Positions 38,160-50,994 of a stretch of 64,000 bases of DNA are shown piece by piece (the stretch's first letter is position 1; every line of letters begins with the position of its first letter). This stretch comes from Cycas panzhihuaensis (taxonomy: Eukaryota > Cycadophyta): NCBI GenBank assembly GCA_023213395.1, contig CM041465.1:131571741-131635740 (forward strand), in the 5' to 3' direction. The notes beneath the pieces were generated by a model that was given only the letters and a program-made list of their open reading frames with translations, ran no database searches and was not told where the DNA came from. A program made the translations under genes and the position numbers.

Positions 38160-38284
38160 TCCTCATTGAGATAATTTGTTCATTATAAATGTTTAATATA
38201 TTTCGATTATATTACACTTAATATATTATAATATGTTAATTCTAAATTCTAATTTTATATTAAAGTAAATTTTAATTTTTAGTA
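37714..38284 (+). repeat. LTR of family A (shared by A2 and A3)
   Basis: 571 bp, TATTAGAATATT to TTTTTAGTA, followed by TGGTATTAAAGCCATGG (38285). It contains (TC)n at about 38100-38133 and (TA)n at 38133-38159, a compound microsatellite also present in the unit 2 copy (57666-57737). Confidence 0.88.
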
Positions 38285-40660
38285 TGGTATTAAAGCCATG
38301 GTGAGTTGAAAGTTAACTATGAAGTGAGAAATTTTGTGTAACAGGAAGAAAGCATATGAGATCCAATTTGATGAGCTAACATGTTAGATACAAAGTAGTA
38401 AATATGCTAATGATAAAGCAAATAATAGAGCTAGTATAAGAGTTAGTTATGAGATATAATTAACAAGTTAAAATTTTGAATATACTAATTATGTTAATGA
38501 CATGTGAGCATGATACAGTATCAAGAAAAAGTTGATAAAGATAAATGAGATGAAGTTGAATATAGATGAGTTAAAGTGATACAAAGCTGCATGATGAAAT
38601 AAGAATACTAATGGTATATTAATATTTAAATTTATGTGGATAATTATATTTAGCATATTAGTACCATATTCATGAACATGCAGGTGTATTTGAAGTTCAT
38701 CCATAAGAGATTACTTAAATAGGATTCATCATCCTTTGAAAGTAATATGTCAATGAAGATATTCCAGTTCATAGTGAAGGCTTCTGCAAGTGTCCTAGTA
38801 TTGAAGATGAGAATTTGCTATTACTACTAAAATATTTTGGAGGCTTTTACGAGGATCTCATAATGGAGATTCATTACTAGAATGAAGCCAGTATCCCATC
38901 AATGAAATGCTAAATAGGCAATCGACCTGTATAGTATGTTCATCCATAAGAGATTACTTAAATAGGATTCATCATCCTTTGAAAGTAATATGTCAATGAA
39001 GATATTCCAGTTCATAGTGAAGGGTTCTGCAAGTGTCCTGGTATTGAAGATGAGAATTTGCTGTTACTACTAAAATATTTTGGAGGCTTTTACGAGGATC
39101 TCATAATGGAGATTCATTACTAGAATGAAGCCAGTCTCCCATCAATGAAATGCTAAATAGGAAATCAGCCTGTATAGTATGATAAGCGACAAACTAAAAT
39201 TAAGTATGAGGCAGTATATAACAACAAATAAAAGAAGGTATATGGTACATATTAAATTATTTTGGTATAAGGACATGTGATATATTGATAGAAAGAATAA
39301 TTATGGCATGAGATATTTATGATAAAATAAAGAGTTAGATCAATTTCTAATTATGATAAAAATAACTAGGGTTTGAGCAAGAAATTGCCTATGATATTAA
39401 AAAGCATCTTTAAAGAATTTACTACTATACAACTTTGGGACAAAAGTTGTAAACTATATATTATTTGACCAAATATAATTGTACTATTGTTGAGTTCTCA
39501 TTATCTAGTATTTTTTAAACTCCTTTGCTTTCTACCCTAAAAGATGTTTAGTAGTGATTGATTGTCAAAAGATAACATATGTGAATATGCTATGGTAGCC
39601 ACAAACTTATCAATACTCCATAGAGAATTATATATTGGATAAGAAGATGAAGCACATATCATATATCTATGCCCTATAATCATTGGTCTACAAAGTTGAA
39701 GTCAGAGAAGAAGATACATGTACAAACTAGATTATGAAGAGCCACAAACTTGTAGCCATAAAAAGAAGTGGAGAACGCAGAGAAAAGAACACTATAAGAG
39801 AAGTTGAGAGAATTGGTGCTATCGGAAAAATGGATTACACATGAAGAATACTCAATTAAAGAGTTTTACTATTATATATATATGGAAGCCATTGTAGATG
39901 AAGATCAAAGCTAACCCATAGAACTAAAGGCCTTCACTCATAGAGGCACCGAAGACAAAGCTAATACATAAAGAAAGATGAAGGCATCTACCTTGCCATG
40001 CCAATTCATACTCACATAAAGAAAAATGTAGCCCTATAAATGAAGTAAATGCCACACACTCATAGGAAGAGACATATAGATCTTGTCATAGGAAGAGCCA
40101 TATTTTGCTGCCCTGCAAAAATTGATCATGAAAATGATCCAGAGATCAAGAATTTTTATGTAAAAGAATTTTTATTTGAAAAAAAAAATTACAACTAATT
40201 TTAAAATTTTAACTTGATTAGACATTTTTTAGATTTGCTAGCTCCCTTGACTATCAATAGGTGGTCACATGGAGGTCCAATGTGACCATGGGCTAATTCT
40301 TTAAGGGGAAGACTTCAAATCTCATTAAAATATATTGAAATATGTTTACAAATTCAAAATTTATAAGTTAAATTAAATTTTATTTGAAACTTGTAACCAA
40401 TTTCTAAAGCATTGCATACTTTTTTGAGATATACTAGCACTCTTTGACTATAACTTTGCACTAGAGTATTAGAATCAAGTGTTACTAATATCATTAAAAA
40501 GAGAATTTTGAGATGGTTGAAATGAATGGCTGTATGACATATTTTAGAAATTAGATGATAGAAAAAATAATGGGTAAAATTAACTAAAGTTCTCTTAACC
40601 TCACAAAAGTTATATTTTATGAACTTTTTCAAAAAAAGATTCACGCATTTCCATGTTTTC
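38285..40660 (+). mobile_element. Element A3 internal region, truncated
   Basis: Third internal region of the A series. It begins at the primer site and runs 2.4 kb before stopping at a minus-strand Copia LTR at 40661. The intact pre-insertion sequence of the Copia-1 target lies at about 38672-38690. No coding domain is seen apart from the conserved unknown segment 40354-40644. Confidence 0.82.
38695..39180 (+). repeat. 243-bp tandem duplication within A3
   Basis: 38695-38937 and 38938-39180 are near-identical direct copies starting GTTCATCCATAAGAGATTAC, differing at only a few positions. The equivalent place in unit 2 (about 58266-58510) has a single copy, so this arose after the 19.5-kb duplication or was lost in unit 2. 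Confidence 0.93.
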
Positions 40661-41357
40661 TGGTCAGAAACATGAAATCATACATTGATGTTCCCATATA
40701 TAGGATCTTTAACCATACACAGCAAGCAACAAATGGAAAATGTAGAAAATAGATACACAGTACATAGGTATTTACGTGGGAAACCCTTTCGGAAAAAAAA
40801 TCCACCACAAAGAGGATCCTTGATGGATCACTTTATTATTGCACAATGAACTTGGATGATGAATATATAAGGCCTCAAGGCTTTTATACTCTCCAAGAGG
40901 TATCACCCGATTAGTGTTGTGACCCTCTGAATAAATCACACCTTTTGGCTTGCACCCTTTCACATAGTTAAACCATATTAACATTAATTAAGTGGCTTCA
41001 TAATTAATTGCCATGCTAACATCCCACCTTAATGTAAATGTAGGGAACTTGCAACATGAAGAAGTTGAGTTATCACAAAGGCTGAGACTATCCTGTAGCT
41101 TCTTTATCCTTATCGATACATCCCCCCTCAAGGATAACATTGCTGAGTTCCAATCTAGTATGTATATTCATGAATTGGTCTTCAGTAAGTGGCTTGATGA
41201 ACATGTCCGCAAGTTGTAATTCACTTAGACAATAGTCGACCTGTAGTTTCCCTAACTTGATCTGCTCACGAATATAATGGTGCTGAATCTTGATATGCTT
41301 TGTACATGCATGAAACTCTAGATTCTTCGACAAATGAATGGTACTTTGATTATCAAC
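40661..41357 (-). mobile_element. 3' end of a second Copia-1 family element, minus strand
   Basis: 40661-41021 is a 361-bp LTR matching 7036-7398 and 13196-13557 in reverse orientation. Next, on the minus strand, come the polypurine region and the last 95 or so codons of pol (41333-41088): SKNLEFHACTKHIKIQHHYI, then LADMFIKPLTEDQF. This stretch has no stops, unlike the copy at 12.9-13.1 kb. The element is cut at 41357 by the Tat element; the missing 5' part is not found on the other side. Confidence 0.9.
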
Positions 41358-41865
41358 TGTTTCCTAGCTACCAGGAATGGATACGGACATGTCGACTTAG
41401 GTAGGCTCAGGTATACTTCTTCCTTTTCACTTGTACTATTTCTTTGGAAAGGTTGATAGAAGTGATGCCTCATTGCATGACTGCTTATTTAATTTGTATG
41501 ATCACTTTGCATTTATTACTTGGTCATGCTACTTGTCGTATTGTAAGCCTATGACGACCCAGCGGGACCTACCTTTCTGCAAGGTAGGCATCCCCATGGC
41601 ACTTTATTACCCTTCGCACTGTCTCCACACCACCTCGAGCTTCGTTTGATATGCATGACCCATTCATGCCTCGACTTTGAGCTCCTAACACCTCATCCCC
41701 AGGACCTTTAGCCATTGATGCTCTTCTTGCCTTTGTCCACATGCTTTCTTGACTGTCTCAGCCACATAGATAAGAGGGCCAGCCCCTCCTAGGCCTGCTA
41801 CATCATCTCCTAGGGCTCCCAGAACCTAGATTTTTACCATTCTGGCTTTCTAGTCCCATACCGCT

Positions 41866-41893
41866 GTAAACTTAGCGGTACCACGAAGTTTAC
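41866..41893. repeat. 28-bp palindromic module, unit 1 LTR
   Basis: GTAAACTT (41866-41873), GGTACC at the centre and AAGTTTAC (41886-41893) form perfect 8-bp arms around a 6-bp palindrome. It lies about 140 bases upstream of the TATA box. Confidence 0.75.
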
Positions 41894-42027
41894 GAGGGTG
41901 CAACTGTTGTCAGTTGTTTTTAAAAACTACCATGGCAATTCTCGCTTTTTCCGTGGAATCGCCACATGTCATCGCATCCAGCTCAGCCCTATTCACACTC
42001 TATTCACTTGTTTAGGGCTAGGATGGG

Positions 42028-42035
42028 TATAAATA
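42028..42035 (+). promoter_or_regulatory. TATA box of the Tat LTR (unit 1)
   Basis: GGGTATAAATATCC. The context is conserved in the copy at 61357-61364 and in the minus-strand LTR at 2578-2586. Confidence 0.65.
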
Positions 42036-44132
42036 TCCAAACCCTCATTATTTTACCACTCTTAGATCATTTTTTACTCTTTAAGACAACCATTTCCTAC
42101 TGCAATTTCTGCTCCTCCTCTCTTCCTCCTACAGGTGCATTTGCAGGCCTACGTTTCTTGTAACTTCAGGCTAGGATCTGCATGCAACAACCTTCTTCCA
42201 TGGTGGGAAGCTTCTCTCCAGGCGTATCGAGCAAGTTTTTAGTGTTGTTCTTCTCCAACTCACCCAGCAAGTGTCTCCTTCAGCTATCTCTTGGGATATC
42301 TCCTGCAAAACCTTGGAGGGATCCTCTTTTCCACTGGTTACAGGGGCATACCTACCCTATATTAGCCCAGTGGGTCCTCCAAACCTATTTCTTAGGATTT
42401 GTGGTATGCTATCTCTATGTTAGACCCATTTCTTAACTTGTTTGCTTGCTTTCTTCAGGTTTGATTATAGCAAAGCTTATTTTTTTATTGAGTTTGGCTT
42501 GTTGCTTCTGGGTTTTTACCTCCCCTCCACTAGTTCTCCTTAAGGGAGTAGCAGGAGAAGAACCACAAAGGTTGGGTGAAGAGAGCAAGGCAAGGGCAAC
42601 CCCTACTTAGTCCTACTCTCTAAGGGCAATCCCCTTCCCACCTTTTCTTCTCTTACTCCATGCTCCTCTTGGGTTAATTAGGAGTTGGTGAGCCTTAGGC
42701 CTGTGCTGGATTATTAGCGTATGTAGCCCCTTGCTATGCTAATTCTAGGCTTTCACCCCTCTTATTTGGACCCCGGTAGTGTCCCTAATATTGTTGGGTA
42801 TCCCTTGAAAACATTGGCAAGGGTTTGTGCACTGGATTACTACCCATAGCAATTCTGCACCTTGATATCCTCCCAATACTTTGTCATTTTTATCTTTGTA
42901 TTTCTTGGCTGTCATTAGTTATCTTTTACCTTCATCTTGATGTGCTAGAGGGTCATGTGGAGAACCCAGTGGAGGGTTAGCCATCTTGAGACTTCCCTTC
43001 ACTCCGTCTTGCTTGATGTACATGCTTGCTTGAGAGGGGATTTTGGAGCTCTTTTTGTAGCAGTTATTTTCCTAACATTTCAACGCATACATTACACATA
43101 TACTTGCATATATATAGCTTTTCTTTTGTAGCTCCTTCTTGGAAGGGATAAGCCCTTGTATGTGTAGGTTGGTGTGGTGTTTTCTCGCAAAGGTGTAAAG
43201 CATCCAGATCTAGGTAAGATCTACTGTCTTTTCCCTTTGCTTTTGCTTCTTTCATTCCACTTTCTTTTCACAAAGGGGAAGGTAAGGAAGCCCCCATCGT
43301 TCATGTCAAACTTGGTTACACATCTACTGATTGGCATAAGGATGTGCATTGTATGTGGGTGAGGTCTCCCGTCGGCCACTACACCTCCCGGGTATGCATA
43401 CCTTTTTTTTAACCCCCTATTCCCCTTTTCACTTTTGTTTAGAATCTATGTTCTAGCTAAGTAGATCACATGAAAGTAAAAAGGTAAATGGTATTGTCTG
43501 TTTGCACCTGTATGCTTGCATGTCATATGATTAACTCATATAGGAAAATGACGTTATAGGAAACCCCCTCTTCCCCTTCCTTTTCCTACTAAACCTAGCA
43601 TACCCTTTTGGTTCATTCTATTAGGTATCACTTACTTGCATGTGTAACACTTGCCCCCTTTCCTTTTCTGTTTGTTTCTTGAACCGTTAAAGGAAAATTT
43701 AGCTTAAGTACTTCCCTTTCTTTCTCTCTCTCTCTCTCTCTCCCCCTTTTGGTACTATTTACTTGACTAAATAGCCTAGAGAAACTCGGCTATATTATAG
43801 GCTTTCGCTTACCTTACCCACGTCTGTTTCCCTCCATCATAGGGAAACCTGTGAGGATTTCTCTTCTTCCCTTCTAGCCATCTAAGGGTGGGAGGATCTT
43901 CCTCTCAAGTCTATGCAGGCTACTCCCCCTATATGCTCTCTGTCTTTCCTGGATTGAGGGCCACTTTAAGGTAGTTAGGTATTATTCGCAGGTCCTAAAC
44001 TCACGCTTCGGCGTACGGGGCACCCTGCATGGTACTTTCTTTGCTTGTAGGTTTCGCTGACACCTTCGATATCATCATTGACCATCATTACTCCTATCGA
44101 GCATAGTGATTATCTTATAGATGTGCATCCAC

Positions 44133-44151
44133 TGGCGACCATACTGGGGAC
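44133..44151 (+). promoter_or_regulatory. Primer-binding site of the Tat-like element
   Basis: TGGCGACCATACTGGGGAC follows the LTR with one spacer base. Unit 2 has the same site with TAGCGACC at 63455, and the minus-strand element has it at 165-149. This site type is characteristic of plant Tat/Ogre elements. Confidence 0.85.
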
Positions 44152-44386
44152 TTGCTATTAAGGGAGCTAGTTCCTATCCCTTCCTGTTGGTACTATTACC
44201 TTTTAGTGGTCTCCTCCACTTCATCTCTTTTGTTGGGCAACCCCCAACACACACTTTGCATATTTTTCTTTCTCCTAATGTGTTGGTAAGTTTTGTATGT
44301 GGGTCTCACGTCACCTATATGGTTTGCCTCCATTGTTAGAAGATCACACGTATCGTCTTCTTTCATTGTCGTATTCCGATTCGACA

Positions 44387-46640
44387 ATGGAAGGATACCC
44401 TTCAGATTAGGCCTATCATGCATTTGCCTCGGGAGCTCATGAGTTCCTCGCATCCATTCCAGGATCCACCCAAGAGGGTGACGATCCTATTTACTAACTG
44501 GGTGATCAACATCACCCACTTGACACCCATCCTTCTACTCATACGGTAGAGGGCCCATCTCCTCTTGAGATTCACCATTTAGTTGGTGATTCTTGTGAGG
44601 AGTACCCTGAGTGGTCTACTTCATTTGAGGTCATGTCTACCTCTTATGATCACATAGATACCCCTCCTGCTGACGTGGTTGAAGCCCTTAGCGAGTGCTT
44701 TCAAGCTAATCATCTTCAATCATGTCCTAGATGGTTTGAAGATATCTTACGTGGTGGGGCATCTTCCTCATCTACTCCTGTCCCACTGTCTTCATCTGCA
44801 TATACACCTCCCATAACAAGTAACCCTTTTATGCCTACACATTCGTCCTACTCCATCCCTACACCTACCTTAGGGACGTTTATTACATCTTCTATCCCTC
44901 ATCATGGTCCTAGCTCTTTGAGATCCTCTCGTGGTATGTCTTTCTCCTAGCTTGGGGTTAGCATACCATTCCTGAGTCAAGTTAATATGCCACCCCTTAA
45001 TGTAGCGCATGCATTTCTTAGTAGGCCTAGAGGTCCTACCAACATCCCTACTATTAGTCATGTGGGATTCGCTCCCACATATACTCAAAACCAACCTAAT
45101 AGTCCTCCCCTTTACGTACCCCCAGGTTATACTTCTCAACCTTAGGGGCACGGTAAAGGGAATCATATTCTAACTTATGGGATAGACCTGTTACATCCAT
45201 ATGGGGTTGCACCACCGACGGGCAGCCCTTATGGATAAAACCTGGTTCCACACCCTTTTTTTCCACCATCTTGTGTGGCTTCTTATGCCGTGCCTTTGTA
45301 AGGGAACCCAGCTTCCTTTCAAGGTGCTTATCCCCAAGTCCCTTTCTAGCAAGGGGTACGTCCTCAAGGACGGATGGGTCTACCACCCCCATCTATTCCT
45401 TGCCTATTACCTCCTACATCATTTGCTGATCCTACAGTCTAGGCAAGGGCACATGCCTTTATGGATTATAGATCAACACCATTATCTGTCGAGGCGTTAA
45501 GAACTAATTTACTACCTCATCCTTCCGAAGTTCCTAAGTTCGATGGAACTTTATCACAAGACCCAACGGAGCACGCCCGTAGTTTCTCTATGGTATGCAT
45601 TGATTACTAGGCCTATGATCACATACTAATGAAATTATTCCTATGATCCTTATAAGGCAATGCCCTTAAGTGGTTTTATCACTTGCCTGCCCATTCTATT
45701 TTCTCATTCCAACAATATGTGGATGAGTTCATCAACTATTTTGATGTAGCTCATCCATTCAAAAGTGGAATGAAATCCCTTCTTTCGCTCAAACAAGGTT
45801 ACGATGAGATGAATCGTGACTTCGTGTGGTAATTTCATGACCTCCTCCATTCCACTAAGGCTACTTTGCCCAAGGAATTGAAGAGGGATCTCTTCGTTAA
45901 TGCACTTTGCCCTGAAGTCCATGTAGAAGTCCTTAAGATGGGGGCGACTACATGTGACTCTGCCATCACAAAGTGTTTAGCGCTTGAGGTTATTGAGATC
46001 CAAGCTGGACTCAAGAAGCCTCTCAAGCCCTCAGAGTGACGTGAGGCACCACCTGAAACTAAAGAGACCAAACCACAACAATCCACTAGGCCATCTTCTC
46101 ATTCGACTAAGAAGACCCTAGATATGCTCACCTCTACTATATGTTCGTTCGAACGTACAATGAAGGAACTTAAACTACAAGCTCCTTCATCACCTACTTC
46201 CAATAAACAAATCCAACAAGCTACTCAAGCTACTCTTCCTAAGGGTGGTAATACCTAGTCCTCTCAAGCAAGGAAGCCAGACTCCTCGCTTAAGAAGAAG
46301 TGGTGTTCCATTCATGGGGAGTGTTTCCATGATGACTTACGTTGTAAGGCTCAGCATCCTAGGGATGCCCCTCAACGTGACTCATCCCCTAAACGGGCCT
46401 CAAGGCCCAACCTAGACCAATCGGTCCACAAGGATCCATTCCCTAAATATGGGGAATGTGATCATAATGCTCAGCCTAAAAACAACCAAAACTAGGGAAG
46501 ATCCTCGAATTCCTGTCCTTCCCGTGATAAGGGGAAGGGCGCTTGGGATTCATCTTCTTCTTCGCGTTCCCCTCATCGACGTACTCCTTCACCTTCGCGG
46601 TTCCAGAATAAGGGAAAGAAGGTAATCCAAATACTTGAGG
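44387..46640 (+). pseudogene. Tat-like gag
   Basis: ATG at 44387 (MEGYPSD, then TAG where unit 2 keeps TGG). An N-terminal part of about 370 codons rich in Ser, Thr and Pro leads to a Retrotrans_gag domain from about 45525: PKFDGTLSQDPTEHARSF, ALKWFYHLP, SFQQYVDEFINYFDV, GYDEMNRDFVW. A zinc-knuckle-like motif, WCSIHGECFHDDLRC, is at 46299-46345, of the atypical C-H-C-H-C pattern. The frame continues without a shift into protease and RT up to 48658, with about 20 stops. Confidence 0.85.
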
Positions 46641-48187
46641 CCACCCCCTTATATGCCCTTACTTGGTCTCAAGCCGCTAAAGAAGTAGCTGATGCCTCTT
46701 CTTCAACTCCACGCTCTGATACTCTTCTGGAAACCTCCCTTCTGGAAGTCCCATTACTTCCTAAGACCATTGCCATATGTCTTGGTCGTTACAATTTTTG
46801 AAGGGCGCTTACCCAACCTACTGCAAAAGGGAAGCCCTTCTCTATCATTAACGAGCTCCACACTGTCGCTGTAGGGATGTCCTTGATGGATGTTTTGAGG
46901 AGTTGTCCCGAATAATGAACTCTCCTTTTGGAAGCTTTAGGGTTAAATGATGCACCCGTTCATGCTTTGGGTATTACCCAAAGCCATGAGCCCATCATTT
47001 CTTTTGACCCTAAAGACCTTCCTCCTACTTGTGATAGCGAATGCCAATGGAACTTCCCTTTAACCATCACTATTGACACACCAGACTGTACCTTATGAAG
47101 GACTGTCGTTGACAATGGTTCTTCTGTTAAAGCCATGCCCTTGCGCATTATGCAAGAGCTTGGCATTTCCACCTTGGAACCTATTCCATGGCGATGCCAA
47201 GGCTACGATGGTAGTGAAAAGACCCTATTAGGATCTGTTTCAATCCCACTCACTCTAGAGAGTAAGACTGTCCTCACTGACATTATAGTCCTTAACGTTA
47301 ACATCAACTACAATCTTCTCTTGGGTCAACCATAGCTCGATCAGATGAGAGCCATGTGTTCGACTCGCTAGGGGCAACTCAAGTTTATCTATGATGGATG
47401 GATGAGGGTTATTTCCTGTGAATGCCTACCTATTAAATAAATCTATCCTACCAAGCAAATAAGCCATGGCCATATGAAGGGAGACAAAGGCCCTTCTACT
47501 CACACCTCAGCTTGCTCCATCGGCATACCTGATTCATCTCATCTTGAAGAAGATCCCATATCTTCTTCTTCTAGTCTTACTTACTTTGCTCCTATCGGTG
47601 TTGGGAGCTATAGGTACCTTACTTTGTTCAGCGACGATGAGTCCCATGGTGAGGACGAGGACTTTCCTCACCCTATTTCTTTCCTCCGTACTAGTAGGAG
47701 ACACCCTTCTTATTCTAGGTCCCAACCTAGAATCCCTTCTGTTAGAGAGACTAGTCATCCCGTTGTATCACATGTCATTGCACGTATTAACCTATAGGTC
47801 ATTGATTCTTCCTCTCTGTTGCCCCCTACAGGTGATGGTTTTGAGGAACTTCCTTTCGCTCCTTCCAAGGAGCCCCTTCCTGACTCTCTCTTAGAGTCTT
47901 TCGAGGAGGTTGGATAGCCTGATGACCACCATGATCTCATTTTTCCCACTTTCTCTAGTGCTTCATCTAATCGAAGTAAGGTCATTCATGGGGTGGATTA
48001 CTTCGAAGATGATGAAGCCTTGCTTGAGCACTTAGTAGGCTCCACACCCAACTTTCCTTTTGGTCACCATAAGCTTGGCCACTAGAAGGTCCTAGCAATT
48101 GGGTCCACACTCGCTGGCCTAATTCTATCTCCTATTCCATCTCTTCCTATTGACCTTGCCCCTCTCCATTTCAAGGAGGGGAATTCC
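46641..48187 (+). pseudogene. Tat-like aspartic protease and linker
   Basis: In frame with gag. The active-site motif is VVDNGSSVKAMPL (about 47105-47143), with DNGS where many Gypsy proteases have DSGS; DxGSSxNxxP is common in the Tat lineage. Flap and core follow (GYDGSEKTLLGSV, NYNLLLGQP, to about 47335). The next 850 bases are a low-complexity acidic and Ser-rich linker in the same frame leading to RT. Confidence 0.8.
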
Positions 48188-49060
48188 ATGTGCATGGGGG
48201 TGACCCAAGACATAGTCTTAGCCTTGGGTAAGGTCATCAAGGTGGGGGCAGAATGCTCTCCTGATGAGGTAAGGGAATATTCCCTTCTGTTCCAGGAGTT
48301 TCAGGATGTCTTTGCATGGGACTATGCTAACATGAAGGGAATTGACCCCTCCATTATCACCCACAATCTCACTACCATTCCTGCCACCTGGCCCATGTGC
48401 CAGAAGCAACATCTTCTCTACCCTAAAATCTTAGCCACTATTAAAATGGAGGTTGAGAAACTTTTGGATGTTGGACTTATTACTTCTATCGACTACCCTA
48501 AATGGCTGTCCAACATCGTTCCCGTTACTAAAAAGAACAAGACCATCCTAATAGGTGTTGATTTTTGTGATATTAATAACACATGTCCTAAGGATATCTT
48601 TCCACTCCCTTTTATTGATCAAATCATTGATCGAACTATCGAGCTTCTATGGCTATAACCAGATTCAAATCTCTCCCGAAGACTGTCACAAGACAGCTTT
48701 CACCACCCCATGGGATACCTTTGCCTACAAGGAAATGCCCTTCAGACTTAAAAATGTAGATGCTACTTACCAAAGGGTGATGTATTTTATCTTCCATGAC
48801 CTCATCAACAACACGTTGGAGGTTTTCATGGATGACGTGATGGGCCTCTCGTGTATCAGAGCCCATCATCCTTTAGACTTGCGTGCTATCTTCACATGGT
48901 ACCGCAAGTACCATGTAAGCCTAAACCCACTCAAATGTGTATTTTCCATTACTTCAGGTAAACTCCTTAGATTTCTTATATCAAAATAAGGAATTCAGAT
49001 TGACCCTGATAAAGCCAAGGAAATCCTTGATATGTTGCCTCCTAGAACCCAATGACAGAT
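48188..49060 (+). pseudogene. Tat-like reverse transcriptase
   Basis: MCMGVTQDIV..., then FAWDYANMKGIDP, EVEKLLDVGLITSIDYPKWL, SNIVPVTKKNK and VDFCDINNTCPKDIFPLPFI. A frame change with apparent loss of a few residues lies near 48640. The second frame reads YGYNQIQISPEDCHKTAF, MPFRLKNVDATYQRVM and the catalytic FMDDV (48825-48839; family YxDD), then the connection region. Several stops follow after 48990. Confidence 0.88.
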
Positions 49061-49760
49061 CAAGTCATTTCTAGGTAGGCTTGGTTTCCTCAGGCACTTC
49101 TTGGTAGACTTCACCGTGAGTGCCAAACCCCTGACTAACCTATTGAAGAAGGGAGCCCCATTTGTTTGGTCTGATCAGACCCAATATGCCTTCGAAAGAC
49201 TTAAGGAAGCCCTTGCTTTTGCTCCTAGGTTGGCATCCCTTCTTTTGATAGGCCCTTCATTCTTTACACCTCGGTGACTGATGAGTCCCTGGGCACTATG
49301 TTAGCTTAGGAGGATGACTCAGGAGTCGAGAGAGCCATCTACTTTATCAGCCACACCCTTGTGGCTGCCGAACTCAACTATTCCCCAACTGAGAAGAAAT
49401 ATCTCTCCTTGGTTCATGCAACCAAGAAGTTTAGACATTACTTGCTCGTTAATGCTACCAGGGTGATAGTCTAGTCTGATCCCTTATGATATCTACTTAC
49501 TTGTTCAGACCTAACGGGTAGGGCTAGCCATTGGGCCATCCTACTTTAGGAGTTTGATCTTCATATCGTTAACAGGAAATTGAAAAAAGGGATGGTAGTG
49601 GCTGAGTAGCTCGCAGATGCCCTTATCCCTAACTTGCTCGATGCCCATGTTGGTGATTCTCTTCCTGATGAGTCTATCTTGACCATTCAGGGCGTTCCTT
49701 CCCATTCACTCATTGATAGCGAGTGGTATGGTGACCTCATGCGGTACTTGACACAGTAGT
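49061..49760 (+). pseudogene. Tat-like RT connection and first RNase H
   Basis: SFLGRLGFLRHFL and AFERLKEALAFAPRL (RT tail), then, after a frame change near 49235, a Gypsy RNase H with FILYTSVTDESLGTMLA, IYFISHTL, ELNYSPTEKKYLSLVHATKK and FRHYL. This is the ordinary Gypsy RNase H between RT and integrase; in this position I see only one. Confidence 0.8.
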
Positions 49761-49849
49761 AGTACTACCTGAAACTAGTAGTAAGGTTAGATCTCGCATC
49801 CGGACTTCTCCTAGGTAATACTTCCTCATGAATGAAGTATTGTACAAAA

Positions 49850-50994
49850 GGTCTTTCGATGGGATCCTCCTCTACTGCGTCACTCCTGATGAAGTAGACC
49901 AAATACTCTATGAATGCCACCATGGCATTTGTGGGGGCCACTTTGGGGGCCAATCCATGGCCTAGAGGATCCTTCGTATGGGCTACTATTGGTCGTCCCT
50001 CTTTAAGAATACCCATGCTTTTGCCTTGAGATGTCGGCGGTGTCAGGAGCACACTAACATCTCCCATGTGCCTTCTGAGGCCCTTCATCCTATCATATCT
50101 TCATGGCCTTTTGCTCAGTGGGGTCTAGACCTCATCGGGGCTATATCCCCAGCTTTTTCATCACAACACAAATTTATCTTAACTACTATGGAATACTTTA
50201 CCAAATGGGCGGAGGCCATCCCTCTAGTTACTACCCCTGGTAAGATGATAACTACTTTCCTTTACTAGTATATCATTTACTGCTTTCGGATTCCTGATGT
50301 CTTGATTACTAATAACAGAACCCCCTTTTGTAACAAGGAAATGGATGGGCTTTGTGAGAAATTTAAAATCTCTCATAAAACTTCCTCTCCTTATTAACCC
50401 CATGCGAATGGTTAAGTGGAGTCATTCAACAAGACTCTCGTTAATATTCTAAAGAAAATTGTCACTCAGTCTCAAAGAGACTAGCACCTTCAACTCCCTT
50501 CTGCCTTGTGGGCTTACCGGACCTCTATTCGAGGTGCTACGGGAATGACTCCGTTCTCCCTAGTTTATGGGACCGAGGCGGTACTCCTGTTGGAAGTGGA
50601 GATTTCCTCTTCACGAGTTTCTCTTCAGGGTCTCATCGATGAGGAGTCGATTCGTTAGGCTTGCCTCCTGGACCTCGAAGCCTTGGATGAGAGACGTCTA
50701 GCCGCTTACTAGGCTAACCTCGCATCCAAAGCCCACTTACAAAGGACCTACGATAAATACCTTCATTCTTGTCCTTTGTTTCCTGGGGATCACATCCTCA
50801 AATTAGAATATCTTCATGACTGCTTAGCCAAATTTAGACCCAAATGGGTTGGCCCCTTTGTCGTTATCAAGAGCCTCGGTAACGATGCTTATATGATTAC
50901 CACCTTAGTTGTCTTGAGTTTGAGAAAGCCGTTAATGGGAAATTCCTTAAGAAATTCTACTCGTGACCTCATCATCACCTTATTCACGCTCTGA
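49850..50994 (+). pseudogene. Tat-like integrase
   Basis: Zinc-binding HHCC region: ECHHGICGGHFGG and CRRCQEH (about 49911-50053). Core: FAQWGLDLIGAISP (first Asp), LITNNRTPF where the family has ITDNGTxF (second Asp changed to Asn), VESFNKTL (Glu). Then LPSALWAYRTSIRGATGMTP and PFSLVYGTEAVL, and a C-terminal PGDHILK...KFRPKWVGPFVV (about 50781-50862). A frameshift near 50915 separates the final NGKFLKKFYS. Changed catalytic Asp and stops make it inactive. Confidence 0.88.

Larger units (their letters stand above)
41358..44131 (+). repeat. 5' LTR of the Tat-like element (unit 1)
   Basis: About 2.77 kb, starting TGTTTCCTAGCTACCAGGAA and ending CATCCA before the primer site. It has a TATA box at 42028-42035, a palindromic module at 41866-41893 and a (TC)n tract at 43722-43742. 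Short open frames within (for example 42182-42436) are not shared with the minus-strand LTR at 167-3307 and are likely chance. Confidence 0.88.

Noticed and set aside
47534-47985. Open frames on both strands between protease and RT.
   Set aside because: They are out of frame with, or antisense to, the continuous gag-pol frame, whose low-complexity linker produces them.
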